A DNA stretch of 64,000 nt. It comes from Asticcacaulis aquaticus (GTDB lineage: Bacteria; Pseudomonadota; Alphaproteobacteria; Caulobacterales; Caulobacteraceae). Shown in pieces: positions 15,562-27,333 of the stretch (position 1 is the stretch's first letter; the number at the start of each line of letters is the position of its first letter). The notes under the pieces are model-generated. The model was not told the origin of the DNA. It saw only the letters and a list, made by a program, of their open reading frames with translations, and searched no databases. The translations under genes and the position numbers were made by a program. The stretch spans positions 123,752 to 187,751 of the forward strand of contig NZ_JAQQKX010000009.1 in assembly GCF_028550415.1 (NCBI RefSeq), given 5' to 3'.

Positions 15562-17406
15562 TTAATCGGCGATAAACCCGCCCGTTTGTCTGGCCCATAA
15601 CCGCGCATACAATCCGCCCTGCGCCAGTAGTTCCGCGTGGGTGCCGGTCTCGATAATCCGCCCCTTGTCCATCACCACCAGCCGGTCCATCCGCGCGATG
15701 GTCGACAGCCTGTGCGCGATGGCGATCACCGTCTTGCCCTGCATCAGATCGAGCAGGCTTTCCTGAATCGCCGCCTCGACCTCCGAGTCGAGGGCCGAGG
15801 TCGCTTCATCGAGCACGAGGATCGGCGCGTCTTTCAGCAGAACGCGCGCGATCGCGATGCGCTGGCGCTGGCCGCCGGAGAGTTTGACGCCGCGTTCACC
15901 GACCTGAGCATCCAACCCTTCACCGCCCTTGCCGTCGTTGAGGCCGGGGATGAAGCTCCAGGCGTGGGCGCGTTCCGCCGCTTCGATGATCTCGGCCTCG
16001 GTCGCGTCGGGGCGGCCATAGGCGATATTGTCGCGGATCGAGCGGTGCAGCAGGGAATTGTCCTGCGTCACCATGCCGATGCGGGCGCGCAGGGATTCCT
16101 GACCAACGTGCGCGATGTCCTGACCGTCGATGGTGATACGCCCGTGGCTCAGGTCGTAGAGCCTGAGGAAGACATTGACCAGCGTCGATTTCCCCGCCCC
16201 CGACGGGCCGACAACGCCGATCTTTTCGCCGGGTTTCAGCGTCAAATCGATGCCGTCGAGCGCGACCGGCCCGCCCTCGCCGGCGCCGTAATGGAAGCGC
16301 ACATCGTCGAAACGGACCTCGCCGTCGCTGACGGTCAGGTCACGCGCATCGGCGGCATCGGTGACGCTGTGCGGGCGGGCGATGGTCTCCATGCCGTTCT
16401 GCACCGTGCCGATATTCTCGAACAGGCCGGTGATCTGAAACATGATCCAGCCCGACATGTTGAGCAGCCGGTTGGTCAGAGCGGCAATCATCGCAATCGC
16501 GCCGACCGTGATGGCGCTGATCCCCCACAGCCAGATGGCCAGCACGCCCATGCTGATCAGAAGCGCCGCATTGATCACGGCGACATAGGCCTCCAGCGAC
16601 GAGATCAGCCGCTGCTGGATCTGCCAAGTGGTATTGTTGTGAAGCAGGCCTTCGCGGACATAGTCGTCCTCGAAGCGCGTATTGGCAAACAGCTTGACGG
16701 TCTGGATATTGGTGTAGCTGTCGACTGTGCGCCCGACAAGCGAGGAGCGCGCTTCGGAGCCGGCCTTCGACGCCTCGGCCAGACGCGGGATGAACCACCA
16801 GCAACCGACGGCATAGAGCCCGCCCCACAGGACCAGTGGTCCAATCAGGCGCAGGTCGGCCTCGACGAACAGATAGACGGCGCTGACCACATAGACGACC
16901 AGATAGAGGAAGGTATCGAACAGGCTGGTCAGGGTATTGCGCAGCGCGCCCGCCGTGTCGATGACTTTTGAGGCTACCCGTCCGGCATAATCGTTGCTAA
17001 AGAAGCTTAAGGATTGGCGCACGACGTGGCGGTGCGACTGCCAGCGGATGAGCGAGGAGAAGTTGGACTCGACCGCCTGACGCAGGATCAGCGAGTGGAA
17101 CATGATGGTCAGGGGCCACGCCAGCCCCAGCATCAGCAGCATCCGCACAAAATCCGACCCGTGCCGCACCCACAGATCGGCGGGCTTCGTCGTGGTCAGG
17201 ATGTCGATGACCTCGGCGATGTAGCGGAAGACCATGACCTCGGTCAGGGTGGCGAGAAAGCCTGCGACGATCAGGACGATGAACACCGGCCAGGCCTGAA
17301 CGATGAAGCCCCAGTAGAAGCGCCACAGATTATCGGGCGGCGTCCCTTCGGCATAGGTGCGGAACGGGTCGATCAGGGCTTCGAAGCGGCGGAACAGGAA
17401 TTTCAT
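15562..17406 (-). CDS. ABC exporter, fused membrane and ATPase domains
   Basis: The 614-residue half-transporter has a six-helix exporter domain (about residues 25-330) and a C-terminal ATPase with Walker A GVVGPSGAGKSTL, signature LSGGQRQRIAIAR and Walker B ILVLDEATSALDSE, followed by the switch histidine in AIAHRLSTI. It should work as a homodimer in the inner membrane. Close relatives are annotated as lipid A/multidrug exporters of the MsbA type, but substrate cannot be read from the sequence, and the N-terminus is longer than in MsbA. It stands alone, with palindromic repeats after its stop. Confidence 0.9.
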   Translation of the reverse strand: MKFLFRRFEALIDPFRTYAEGTPPDNLWRFYWGFIVQAWPVFIVLIVAGFLATLTEVMVFRYIAEVIDILTTTKPADLWVRHGSDFVRMLLMLGLAWPLTIMFHSLILRQAVESNFSSLIRWQSHRHVVRQSLSFFSNDYAGRVASKVIDTAGALRNTLTSLFDTFLYLVVYVVSAVYLFVEADLRLIGPLVLWGGLYAVGCWWFIPRLAEASKAGSEARSSLVGRTVDSYTNIQTVKLFANTRFEDDYVREGLLHNNTTWQIQQRLISSLEAYVAVINAALLISMGVLAIWLWGISAITVGAIAMIAALTNRLLNMSGWIMFQITGLFENIGTVQNGMETIARPHSVTDAADARDLTVSDGEVRFDDVRFHYGAGEGGPVALDGIDLTLKPGEKIGVVGPSGAGKSTLVNVFLRLYDLSHGRITIDGQDIAHVGQESLRARIGMVTQDNSLLHRSIRDNIAYGRPDATEAEIIEAAERAHAWSFIPGLNDGKGGEGLDAQVGERGVKLSGGQRQRIAIARVLLKDAPILVLDEATSALDSEVEAAIQESLLDLMQGKTVIAIAHRLSTIARMDRLVVMDKGRIIETGTHAELLAQGGLYARLWARQTGGFIAD

Positions 17407-17497
17407 GGCAGTATCTTGGCGCTCGGCGGGTCAGGGGGTGTCAGTAGCGCAAACCGCCGCATCGTGCCATGCTGCGCCAAAGATAAAGAGGAACACC

Positions 17498-17923
17498 ATG
17501 CCCAATAGCTTGCTTATTCTCTGGCCGGTCGGCGCGCTGGCCGCCCTGACCTTCGTCATGCTGGCAGGGATTTTGGTCACCCGCATCGGCGCGGTGCGAC
17601 GGCGTGAGGTTTCGCCGCGCGACTTCGCTCTGGGTGAATCGAAGCGCGTACCGGCGCGTTTGACTCAGATCAGCCGCAACTATGCCAGTTTGCTGGAACT
17701 GCCGGTGCTGTTCTATGTGATTTGTCTGCTGATGATCGTGACCAAGACCGTCTCGGACGTGCAGTTGGTGCTGGCGTGGCTGTTCGTCGCGTTCAGGGTC
17801 GTGCACACTATCATCCATGTGACGATCAACCATATACTGTTCCGGCTGTTCGCTTTCGGCAGTTCGGTGACGGTGCTGGTCGTGATGTGGGTGCTGTTTT
17901 TCGTGAGGCTGGGGAGCCAATAA
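17498..17923 (+). CDS. MAPEG family membrane protein
   Basis: The 141-residue protein has four membrane helices and the MAPEG pattern, including ISRNYASLLELPVLFYVICL and FVAFRVVHTIIHVT. MAPEG proteins are trimeric membrane enzymes related to microsomal glutathione transferase; bacterial members are mostly uncharacterised. The ATG at 17498 has an AAAGAGGAA Shine-Dalgarno eight bases upstream, so I reject a longer frame that begins at 17357 inside the opposite ABC gene. Confidence 0.85.
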   Translation: MPNSLLILWPVGALAALTFVMLAGILVTRIGAVRRREVSPRDFALGESKRVPARLTQISRNYASLLELPVLFYVICLLMIVTKTVSDVQLVLAWLFVAFRVVHTIIHVTINHILFRLFAFGSSVTVLVVMWVLFFVRLGSQ

Positions 17924-17952
17924 AAAACGCGGACGTTGCCGCCCGCGTTTTT
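17922..17952. terminator. Bidirectional terminator
   Basis: AAAAAACGCGGACG, a TTGC loop and CGCCCGCGTTTTT form a stem flanked by A and T runs between the convergent MAPEG and Lys/Ala-rich genes, so it can stop transcription from both sides. Confidence 0.85.
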
Positions 17953-17974
17953 CAAACGATCTTTGAAAATCAGC

Positions 17975-18805
17975 CTACTTCTTGCCGAACAGCCAGTCGA
18001 AGAAACCCTTCTTCTTGACCTCGGTCTGGGCCTTGCGGACCTCGGCCTGAACCTTTTCGGCCTCGACCTGAGCCTTCGCGACGGCTTCTTCGACGGCTTC
18101 CTTGGCGTCGGCCAGAACCGGCTTGGCCTTCTCGACGGCCTCGTCGATCTTCACCTTAGCGGCCGCAGCGACATCCTCAACCTTGGCTTTCGCCTCGGCG
18201 ATCTTCGGCTTGGCGGCCTCGACGGCGTCTTCGATCTTGTCTTTCGCGGTATCAACCGCCGTGTCGAGCTTGGCCTTGGCGTCGGCGACGATCGGCTTGG
18301 CCGCTTCAGCGGCGTCCTCGATCTTGTCCTTGGCGACGCCGACGGCGGCCTCGGCCTGAGCCTTGGCCTTTTCGAGCACGGGTTTCGCCTTCTTCACGGC
18401 CTTGTCGACCTCGGCCTGAGCGGCGTCGATGGCCTTGGCCGCCTGAGTCTTGGCCTTGGCGACGGCAGGGGCAGCCGCCGCCTTGACCTTGGTCGCCTTG
18501 GTCGTCGCCGCAGCGGCCTTCCTGGCTTGCGTCTCGACGGTCTTTTCGACCTTTTCGACCTTGGCCTTGGCGACCTTGGTGGCCTTTTCGATCTTGGCGG
18601 TTACGGTCTTGGTCGCCGCCTCGGCCTTCTTGGTTGCCGCCGACGCGGTCTTGACGGCCTTCTTGGCGGTCGCCTCGGCAGCCGCGACGGTCTTTTCAGC
18701 GGTCGCCTTCACGGCCGGCGCCTTGCGCGCGATCGTCTTTTTCACGCCCGCATCCGCTGCAATCTCGTTGACCTGTGCCTTGGTCGTCTTTTTTTCCGTC
18801 GCCAT
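17975..18805 (-). CDS. Lysine/alanine-rich repetitive protein
   Basis: The 276-residue protein is almost entirely Lys, Ala, Val, Glu and Thr. The N-terminal half is strongly basic with AxK-type repeats like histone H1 or PhaF tails, and the C-terminal half alternates acidic and basic residues in repeats of roughly 11 to 15 (AKDKIEDAAEAAKPIVADAK), as in amphipathic apolipoprotein or phasin-like helices. It ends in a distinct hydrophobic tag, KKKGFFDWLFGKK. DNA binding, PHA-granule binding and membrane-surface binding are all possible; none is shown. The tag resembles the FumC extension ([10 protein letters not shown]). The ATG at 18805 is preceded by a weak GGGAAAG. Confidence 0.75.
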   Translation of the reverse strand: MATEKKTTKAQVNEIAADAGVKKTIARKAPAVKATAEKTVAAAEATAKKAVKTASAATKKAEAATKTVTAKIEKATKVAKAKVEKVEKTVETQARKAAAATTKATKVKAAAAPAVAKAKTQAAKAIDAAQAEVDKAVKKAKPVLEKAKAQAEAAVGVAKDKIEDAAEAAKPIVADAKAKLDTAVDTAKDKIEDAVEAAKPKIAEAKAKVEDVAAAAKVKIDEAVEKAKPVLADAKEAVEEAVAKAQVEAEKVQAEVRKAQTEVKKKGFFDWLFGKK

Positions 18806-18898
18806 CACTTACTTTCCCATTGGCGTAAGGGGCCCCTTACGCGTAAAGACGTTTGAAATTTTTTCGTCACATCGAATCGGACGTTTCGTATAGCCGTC

Positions 18899-19768
18899 AT
18901 GACTTATAATCCACAACAAATCATAGCAAAAGGCCCTCGCCAAGTCGCCGAAACCGCCGCCGAGGCCATCGACGGCGACGCCTGGCTGGAAGGCGCGACC
19001 TATTCGATCCTCGAAGAGGACGAAGACCGCAATATCTGGCGCATCGACGCCTTCCCGACGACCGAGGAAGAAGATCAGCGTTTACAAGAACTTTTGAGTG
19101 AATATCCGGAACTGACCGTCACCGCCGATCAACTGGCCGATGCCGACTGGCTGGCCATGGCGCTGTCGGGTCTGCCACCGGTGCGCGCCGGTAGATTCTT
19201 CGTGTACGGCATTCACGACCGCGGCAAGAAGCCCCTCAATGCCGTCAATCTGCGCATCGAAGCGGGGGCGGCCTTCGGCACCGGGCACCACGGCACGACC
19301 GTCGGCTGCCTGTGGGCCTATAACGATCTGCTGAAAAAGCAGCGCTTCGAGCGCGTGCTGGATGTCGGCGCGGGCACCGGCGTTCTGGCCATCGCCGCCG
19401 CCAAGACCGGCACGAAGTTCGCCGTCGGCACCGATATCGACGCGATCAGCGTCCGCATTTCGAATGAGAACGCCAAACTGAACTCGGCGGCGGCCCGCTT
19501 CGTCTGGGCCAATGGCCTGGATCATAAGGACGTGCGTAAAGACGCGCCTTATGACCTCGTCTTCGCCAATATCCTCGCGCGTCCATTGGTAGGTTTGTCG
19601 CAGTCGATCAAGACCGCGCTTAAGCCCGGCGGCACGGTGATCCTGTCGGGTCTGCTGCGCACGCAGGAGCGCTTCGTCAAGGCGGCCTATCTGTCGAAGG
19701 GCTTTCGCGTCGTGCGCCGCCTCCACCGCGATGCGTGGTGTACGCTGGTTTTAAAGCGCGGCGGGTAA
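18899..19768 (+). CDS. prmA: Ribosomal protein L11 methyltransferase
   Basis: PrmA trimethylates ribosomal protein L11 using S-adenosylmethionine. The 289-residue product has the N-terminal substrate domain and the C-terminal Rossmann methyltransferase domain, with [14 protein letters not shown], the SAM motif [18 protein letters not shown] and NILARPL. It is divergent from the Lys/Ala-rich gene with a short promoter region between. Downstream a hairpin at 19788-19823 separates it from the next gene. Confidence 0.93.
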   Translation: MTYNPQQIIAKGPRQVAETAAEAIDGDAWLEGATYSILEEDEDRNIWRIDAFPTTEEEDQRLQELLSEYPELTVTADQLADADWLAMALSGLPPVRAGRFFVYGIHDRGKKPLNAVNLRIEAGAAFGTGHHGTTVGCLWAYNDLLKKQRFERVLDVGAGTGVLAIAAAKTGTKFAVGTDIDAISVRISNENAKLNSAAARFVWANGLDHKDVRKDAPYDLVFANILARPLVGLSQSIKTALKPGGTVILSGLLRTQERFVKAAYLSKGFRVVRRLHRDAWCTLVLKRGG

Positions 19769-19787
19769 AACCCATCGGAATTTTGCA

Positions 19788-19827
19788 GGCTCCGGTTTAG
19801 GTTTTTGGGCTCAAACCGGAGCCTTTT
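19788..19827 (+). terminator. Hairpin after prmA that also covers the next ribosome-binding site
   Basis: GGCTCCGGTTT (19788-19798) pairs perfectly with AAACCGGAGCC (19813-19823), followed by TTTT, as in a terminator. The right arm holds GGAG, which is the only Shine-Dalgarno of the gene starting at 19830. The element may terminate prmA transcription and, on read-through, repress translation of the next gene. Confidence 0.7.
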
Positions 19828-19829
19828 GC

Positions 19830-20762
19830 ATGAGCGATACCCACCTGACCGAACTGGAGCGCCTGGCCGCGCTGCGCCGCGACGGCGCCCTGACCGAAGA
19901 GGAATTCCAGCGCGAGAAAGCCCGCCTGCTGCACGACGGTCTGCCGCCGGTCAGGCCCGCGCCGGAAACCGCTCCCGTTCGGCGGCGGCGCGGCAGCTTT
20001 TTCGGCTTCCTGTTCAGCCTGTTCTTCATCGCCCTGATCCTGATCGCCATCTGGCTGTTCGTCAAAGGCCGCGACATAGATACCCCCGCCGCGCCGGACA
20101 GCGATACGATGTCGGCCTCGATATCCACTTCCGCCCCGGCGGCGACCGTCACCACCCTTTCGCCCGATCAGCAACTCCGCAAAGCCAGCGAGGCGGCGTT
20201 TAAGGGCCAAACCACCCTGCGCGCCTCTGAGAACGTCACCTATACGCCGAAGCACCTGATCGCGGCACCGTTCGGTCCGGTCCTGATCAGCGAGGGTAAG
20301 GTCGACAATCCCGGCCACGCCAGCGCGGGTAAGATCGCTGTCCATTACCTCAAACCCGAAGGTGACCATTTCACCGTGACGAAAGCCTTTCTCCCCGCGC
20401 TGGAAAGCGGCAGCTTCGGCGCGGTCGCCGGGACGCAGATACGCAGCGAATTCGCCAGCAACCCGACGCTGGAAACCGATGGCGGCGGCACATGGCAGGG
20501 CTATACCTGTTCATGGACGACCCTGACCGAACTGACGCCCGACGGCCCGGTGGCCCGCGCGACTGTACCGATGGTCTATAGTAACAGCGGCGCCACCGAC
20601 GCCAACCCCGTCACTATAGAGGGCAAGATCACGAAGATCGTCGCCAATGCCTCGTTCGATGTGACCTATGGCGGCACGCGGTCCTTCGTCGATCACTATG
20701 TGCGCAAGGGCGAGACCTATGTGCTCGATACGGGCCGGGCCTCGACCATGGAGACGTGTTGA
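19830..20762 (+). CDS. SHOCT-like N-terminus, membrane-anchored hypothetical protein
   Basis: The 310-residue protein begins with a SHOCT-type motif (LERLAALRRDGALTEEEFQR, near residues 8-30), then a basic stretch, one membrane helix (about 53-72, FFGFLFSLFFIALILIAIW) and a periplasmic domain of about 230 residues. SHOCT is a short helical oligomerisation module. The periplasmic domain is unknown. Its ribosome-binding site is inside the preceding hairpin, so expression may be limited or conditional. Confidence 0.75.
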   Translation: MSDTHLTELERLAALRRDGALTEEEFQREKARLLHDGLPPVRPAPETAPVRRRRGSFFGFLFSLFFIALILIAIWLFVKGRDIDTPAAPDSDTMSASISTSAPAATVTTLSPDQQLRKASEAAFKGQTTLRASENVTYTPKHLIAAPFGPVLISEGKVDNPGHASAGKIAVHYLKPEGDHFTVTKAFLPALESGSFGAVAGTQIRSEFASNPTLETDGGGTWQGYTCSWTTLTELTPDGPVARATVPMVYSNSGATDANPVTIEGKITKIVANASFDVTYGGTRSFVDHYVRKGETYVLDTGRASTMETC

Positions 20763-20831
20763 ACCGGTTCAAGTACCGTTTGAAACCATCCGACAAAGGT
20801 CTATATAGGGACGAGATTCAGGAGCCTCTAC

Positions 20832-22655
20832 ATGACCGCCGACACCGTCTTTCAGACCTATCACGTCACCACCACCCCGGCGCAGGGCGTGACGAATGTG
20901 GCGGCCTTGCGGGCACAGTTGACCGCTCTGGGGCTCGACGGTCTGCTCGTCCCGCACGAGGATGAGCATCAGAACGAGTATCTACCCGACGCCAACGAGC
21001 GTCTGGCCTGGGTGTCCGGCTTTACCGGTTCGGCGGGCGCGGCGGTGGTCATGCAGGACTCGGCGACCCTGTTCGCCGACGGTCGCTACACCCTGCAATC
21101 GCGCGAACAGACCGACCCGTCGGTGTTCGATGTCGTCGATTTCACCGCCACGGCCATCGCCGACTATATCGCGGAGCTGCCGTCGGACACGGTGCTCGGC
21201 TACGATCCGGCCCTGCACAGCCCCAGCGCTTTGCGTGATTTTGAAGCCGCCGCGAGCCTGTCCGGCGTCACGCTCAAGGCCGTGGCCCCTAACCCCATCG
21301 ATCTGGCGTGGACGGATCGTCCGGCCCAGCCGGTGACACCGGTCGTGCCGCAGCCGCTCGAAAACGCCGGCGTATCGAGCGCCGACAAGCGCGCCGAACT
21401 GGCCGCCCATCTGAAGGCGCAGGGCGTCACCGCCGCCCTGATCACCGCCCCGTCGTCGATCGCGTGGCTGTTCAATGTGCGCGGCGGCGACGTCATCCGC
21501 TCGCCCCTGCCGCTCGGTCAGGCGATCCTGCGCGACGACGGCTCGGCTGAATTGTTCCTTGAGCCCGCCAAGGTCACCGAGGGCCTCGGCGAATGGCTCG
21601 GCAACGAAGTCACCCTGCTCACCCCCGCCGATATCCCGGCCTCGCTCGGCGCGCTGAGCGGTCAGGCCGTCCTGATCGACCCCAACCTGTCTTCGGCCTA
21701 CTGGCTCAATGCGCTGAAACGTGCGGGCGCAAGGCCCGTCCCCGGCGACGATCCGTGCCTTGTCCCGCGCGCCTGCAAGAACGCGGCGGAAATCAGCGGC
21801 ACCACCGAGGCCCATATTCGCGACGGCGCGATCCTCAGCGAATTCCTCTACTGGGTCGCCACGGAAGCGCAAACCACCCTGCCCTCGGAAATCGAGGTGG
21901 CGCAGAAGCTGGAAACCTTACGCATCGCCTCGGGCGTCGTGAAGGATCTCAGCTTCGACACCATTTCTGGCTTCGGGCCGCACGGGGCTCTGCCCCATTA
22001 CCGCGTCAATGAGACCAGCAATATCCGCATCGCCCATGGCAACCTGCTGCTGGTCGATTCCGGCGGGCAGTATGTCGACGGTACGACCGACGTGACGCGC
22101 ACCATGGCGATCGGAACCCCCACCACCGAACACAAACGCATGTTCACCCTGGTCCTCAAGGGTCATATCGCTCTGGCCACGATCCGTTTCCCGGCGGGTA
22201 CGACCGGCACGCACCTCGATGTGCTGGCGCGGCAGTTCCTGTGGAACGCCGGTTTCGACTACGACCACGGCACCGGCCACGGCGTCGGCGTCTATCTCGG
22301 CGTCCACGAAGGCCCGCAGCGCATCGCCAAGGCGCTCAACCGATACGCCCTGCAACCCGGCATGATCGTCTCGAACGAGCCCGGCTTCTACAAGGCCAAC
22401 GATTTCGGCATCCGCATCGAGAACCTGCAATACGTCACCGACGCCGCGCCCATCGACGGCGGCGAGCGCCCGATGCTGGGCTTTGCCAACCTGACCTGGG
22501 CCCCTATCGACCGCAGCCTGATCGAGGTGGCGCTGCTGACCGAAGCCGAGCGCACCTATATGGACGATTATCATGCCAAGGTGCTTGAGCTTCTGACGCC
22601 GCGCGTAAAGCCGGACGTTGCAAACTGGCTGAAAGCCGTCTGCGCTCCACTCTAG
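20832..22655 (+). CDS. Xaa-Pro aminopeptidase (M24 family)
   Basis: The 607-residue metallopeptidase removes N-terminal residues next to proline. It has two N-terminal creatinase-like domains and a C-terminal pita-bread catalytic domain with the metal ligands in LLLVDSGGQYVDGTTDVTRT (two Asp), GTGHGVGVYLGVHEGPQRI (His), SNEPGFY (Glu) and FGIRIENLQYV (Glu). The length near 600 fits the long aminopeptidase P subgroup found in alphaproteobacteria and eukaryotes. No signal peptide is seen, so it should be cytoplasmic. Confidence 0.93.
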   Translation: MTADTVFQTYHVTTTPAQGVTNVAALRAQLTALGLDGLLVPHEDEHQNEYLPDANERLAWVSGFTGSAGAAVVMQDSATLFADGRYTLQSREQTDPSVFDVVDFTATAIADYIAELPSDTVLGYDPALHSPSALRDFEAAASLSGVTLKAVAPNPIDLAWTDRPAQPVTPVVPQPLENAGVSSADKRAELAAHLKAQGVTAALITAPSSIAWLFNVRGGDVIRSPLPLGQAILRDDGSAELFLEPAKVTEGLGEWLGNEVTLLTPADIPASLGALSGQAVLIDPNLSSAYWLNALKRAGARPVPGDDPCLVPRACKNAAEISGTTEAHIRDGAILSEFLYWVATEAQTTLPSEIEVAQKLETLRIASGVVKDLSFDTISGFGPHGALPHYRVNETSNIRIAHGNLLLVDSGGQYVDGTTDVTRTMAIGTPTTEHKRMFTLVLKGHIALATIRFPAGTTGTHLDVLARQFLWNAGFDYDHGTGHGVGVYLGVHEGPQRIAKALNRYALQPGMIVSNEPGFYKANDFGIRIENLQYVTDAAPIDGGERPMLGFANLTWAPIDRSLIEVALLTEAERTYMDDYHAKVLELLTPRVKPDVANWLKAVCAPL

Positions 22656-22773
22656 GTTAAGGTTGAGATAACCAGCTTACGCCGCCTTTATCTTTGTTCC
22701 TCCGGTCTCCGACTTACCTCTTATCCCCGACTTCGTAAGGTGGAGTAAGTTCGTAGCGTTCCGGAGGGACATC

Positions 22774-23028
22774 ATGCCTGCCACAGCTCATATCGACGGC
22801 GTCTTCCAACCTGCCACTGACCGTTTCGGTGACTTCACCGTCGGCCACACGCCGCACAGCGTCGTCACCCCGACCGCGCCGCATGTCAGCCACCGCCTGA
22901 TCGGCCTGGGTTTCATCGCCGGTCTGGTCGCCTTCTTCGGCGCGCTCAGTCTGCTGGATCAGGCGCTGTTCGCCGAACCGGCCCTGAATGCGCAGGAGCA
23001 GGCCTATTTCGCGCAGGCCTACGATTGA
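22774..23028 (+). CDS. Small single-helix membrane protein
   Basis: An 84-residue protein with a hydrophilic N-terminus and one membrane helix (about residues 46-66, LIGLGFIAGLVAFFGALSLL). A strong GGAGGG Shine-Dalgarno precedes the ATG. No family is recognised. A small lipoprotein gene begins five bases after its stop, so the two likely form an operon of small envelope proteins. Confidence 0.65.
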   Translation: MPATAHIDGVFQPATDRFGDFTVGHTPHSVVTPTAPHVSHRLIGLGFIAGLVAFFGALSLLDQALFAEPALNAQEQAYFAQAYD

Positions 23029-23033
23029 GGTCG

Positions 23034-23183
23034 ATGCGCAAAGCCGCCCTTGCCCTGCTGACGATGTCCCTGCTCTGCATGAGCGCCTGTTCGACGCCGT
23101 GCGACAGCCAGCGTGGGGGCAGCCAAAAGCCGGGCACCTGCTGGCCCGGCTATTCACCGAAAAGCTTAATCCCCTCTACCTGA
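23034..23183 (+). CDS. Small putative lipoprotein, end formed by a repeat
   Basis: A 49-residue frame with a lipoprotein signal: MRKAALALLTMSLLCMSAC, lipid-modified cysteine expected at residue 19, and three further cysteines. TGAGG lies five bases before the ATG. The last codons and the TGA stop fall inside the palindromic element starting at 23167, so the mature protein may be shortened or altered by that insertion. No family is recognised. Confidence 0.55.
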   Translation: MRKAALALLTMSLLCMSACSTPCDSQRGGSQKPGTCWPGYSPKSLIPST

Positions 23184-23334
23184 GGGTATAGCGCAGCGAA
23201 AGTATAGCTTTCGCAAGCGATGGGTGGTCGAGCATAGCGAGACCGGGTGAGGGGGAACTGCTGATTCCGCGCTCGCTCTAACCATTTCCCCCTCATCCGG
23301 CCTATCGGCCACCTTCTCCCTCAGGGAGAAGGGA

Positions 23335-23337
<3 letters not shown>
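23167..23337. repeat. Palindromic element B, copy 1
   Basis: A 171-base element with 20-base terminal inverted repeats that match at 18 positions (TAATCCCCTCTACCTGAGGG against the complement of CCCTCAGGGAGAAGGGATTA). Inside is TATAGCGCAGCGAAAGTATA, shared almost exactly with the copy at 25431. Its left end carries the stop codon of the small lipoprotein gene and its last three bases are the ligA stop codon. Confidence 0.8.
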
Positions 23338-25603
<2,266 letters not shown>

Positions 25604-25609
25604 AAAGTT

Positions 25610-27319
25610 TTACCCCTTCACCAGTGCAATGGCCGCCGCACGGGCTTCGGGGGTGATCTCGGCACCGGACAACATCCGCGCCAGTTCTTCAAGCGTCTCG
25701 TCCTTCGTCAGTTGCACGACACGCGACCGCACGCCCTCGCCCGTATCGGCCTTGGACACTTTCAGATGCTGATCGCCGCGTGCCGCCACCTGCGGCGAGT
25801 GCGTGACGACGATAACCTGAGACGCCGCCGCCAGTTTACGCAGACGCAGGCCCACCGCATCGGCGACCGCGCCGCCGACGCCCTGATCGACCTCATCGAA
25901 AATCATGACGGGACCACGTGTATCTTCGCCGCCACGGGTGGCAAGCGCGGCTTTCAGGGCCAGAGCAAAACGCGCCAGTTCGCCGCCCGACGCAATGGCT
26001 GCCATGCCGCCCCACTCTGCCCCCGGATTGGTGCGCACTTCGAAGGCCACGACGTCACCGCCATTGGCCGTGTATTTTTCGGGTTCAAGCGACCGGATCG
26101 CCACTCGAAACGCCGCCTTGTCCAGTTTCAGGGGCACCAGCTCGGCCATCACCGCGCGGCTCAGCTGCTCGCCCGCCGCCGCGCGTTTGGCGCGAAGAGC
26201 CTCGACCGCCGCGTGGAAGGCCACTTCTGCCGCCTTGATCTCGGTCTGGAGCTTGCGCAGTTGCGCGTCGGCGTCCTCGATCTGGCCCAGCGACTGCGCC
26301 ATCTTCGCTCGCGTCGCCGGCAGGTCCTCGACCAGTACGTTCAGCTTGCGCGCCATGGCCCTGAGCGCGAACAGGCGCTCCTCGACCTTGTCCAGCTTGC
26401 CCGGTTCGACATCCAGCGCATAGCCCGCCGCGTCGATCAGGGCGATGGCCTCGTCCGCCGCGATCAGGGTGCGATCCAGCGCCTCGGCGGCTTGGGACAG
26501 GGCCGTCAACACGGCATTGCCCTCGGTCGCCCCGGCCTGCTGGGCGCGCGTTCGGGCGTGATCAAGCGCGCGGAAGGCCTTGGCCAGACGCTGCGACAAC
26601 TGGTCGCCGCCGATGGTCGTCCGCGCCTCGTTGATATCCTCCAGCGCCCGCTCGGATGCCCCCAGCAGCGAGCGTTCCGAGGCCAGTTGCGCCTCTTCGT
26701 CCGGCTGCGGGTTCAGGCGGTCTAACTCCTGTAAACGCAGGGTCAGTTCCTCGATTTCGGCGGCGGCGTTTTCCGATTGCCGCTTGAGGTCGCGATACTG
26801 ATCGCGCAGGCCCTTCAGCGTGCGATAGGCCGCCGAGGTCGCCGCCAGCGCCCCTTCGCAGGCACCATAAGTGTCGAGCATGGCCCCGTGCGTACGCGGA
26901 TCGAGCAGGCCGACCGTCTCGTGCTGACCGTGGACCTCCAGCAGGCTGTCGCCCAGCGCCTTCAGCACGGCGACCGACACGGACTGGTCGTTGACGAAGG
27001 CTTTGGAGCGCCCGTCGCGGCTGACCACGCGGCGCAGCAGCAGCGGCTCACCGACGGCCAGCGCCAGCCCCTTGTCTTCGAGGAAATCGTAAAGGGGATG
27101 CTCCGTGCCCAGCTCAAATTCCGCCGTGACCGAAGCCTGCGGCGCGCCACTGCGGATCAGGCCCGCGTCGCCGCGCGCACCCGTCGCCAGACCCAGCGAA
27201 TCGAGAATGATGGATTTACCGGCGCCGGTTTCCCCGGTCAGCACCGACAGGCCGGAGCGGACATCGAGGTCCAGCCGGTCGACAAGCACGACGTCCTGAA
27301 TCGAAAGGCGTGTAAGCAT
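25610..27319 (-). CDS. recN: DNA repair protein RecN
   Basis: RecN is an SMC-like ATPase that acts in double-strand break repair. The 569-residue product has Walker A in TGETGAGKSIILDSL (residues about 28-42), long coiled-coil arms (about 150-350), the signature ASGGELARFALALK and Walker B PVMIFDEVDQGVGG. I use the ATG at 27319, which has AGGGA upstream, rather than the frame start at 27364, which would run into the terminator of bamD. It follows bamD and precedes ligA on the same strand. Confidence 0.95.
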   Translation of the reverse strand: MLTRLSIQDVVLVDRLDLDVRSGLSVLTGETGAGKSIILDSLGLATGARGDAGLIRSGAPQASVTAEFELGTEHPLYDFLEDKGLALAVGEPLLLRRVVSRDGRSKAFVNDQSVSVAVLKALGDSLLEVHGQHETVGLLDPRTHGAMLDTYGACEGALAATSAAYRTLKGLRDQYRDLKRQSENAAAEIEELTLRLQELDRLNPQPDEEAQLASERSLLGASERALEDINEARTTIGGDQLSQRLAKAFRALDHARTRAQQAGATEGNAVLTALSQAAEALDRTLIAADEAIALIDAAGYALDVEPGKLDKVEERLFALRAMARKLNVLVEDLPATRAKMAQSLGQIEDADAQLRKLQTEIKAAEVAFHAAVEALRAKRAAAGEQLSRAVMAELVPLKLDKAAFRVAIRSLEPEKYTANGGDVVAFEVRTNPGAEWGGMAAIASGGELARFALALKAALATRGGEDTRGPVMIFDEVDQGVGGAVADAVGLRLRKLAAASQVIVVTHSPQVAARGDQHLKVSKADTGEGVRSRVVQLTKDETLEELARMLSGAEITPEARAAAIALVKG

Positions 27320-27333
27320 GGAGTCCCTGATAC

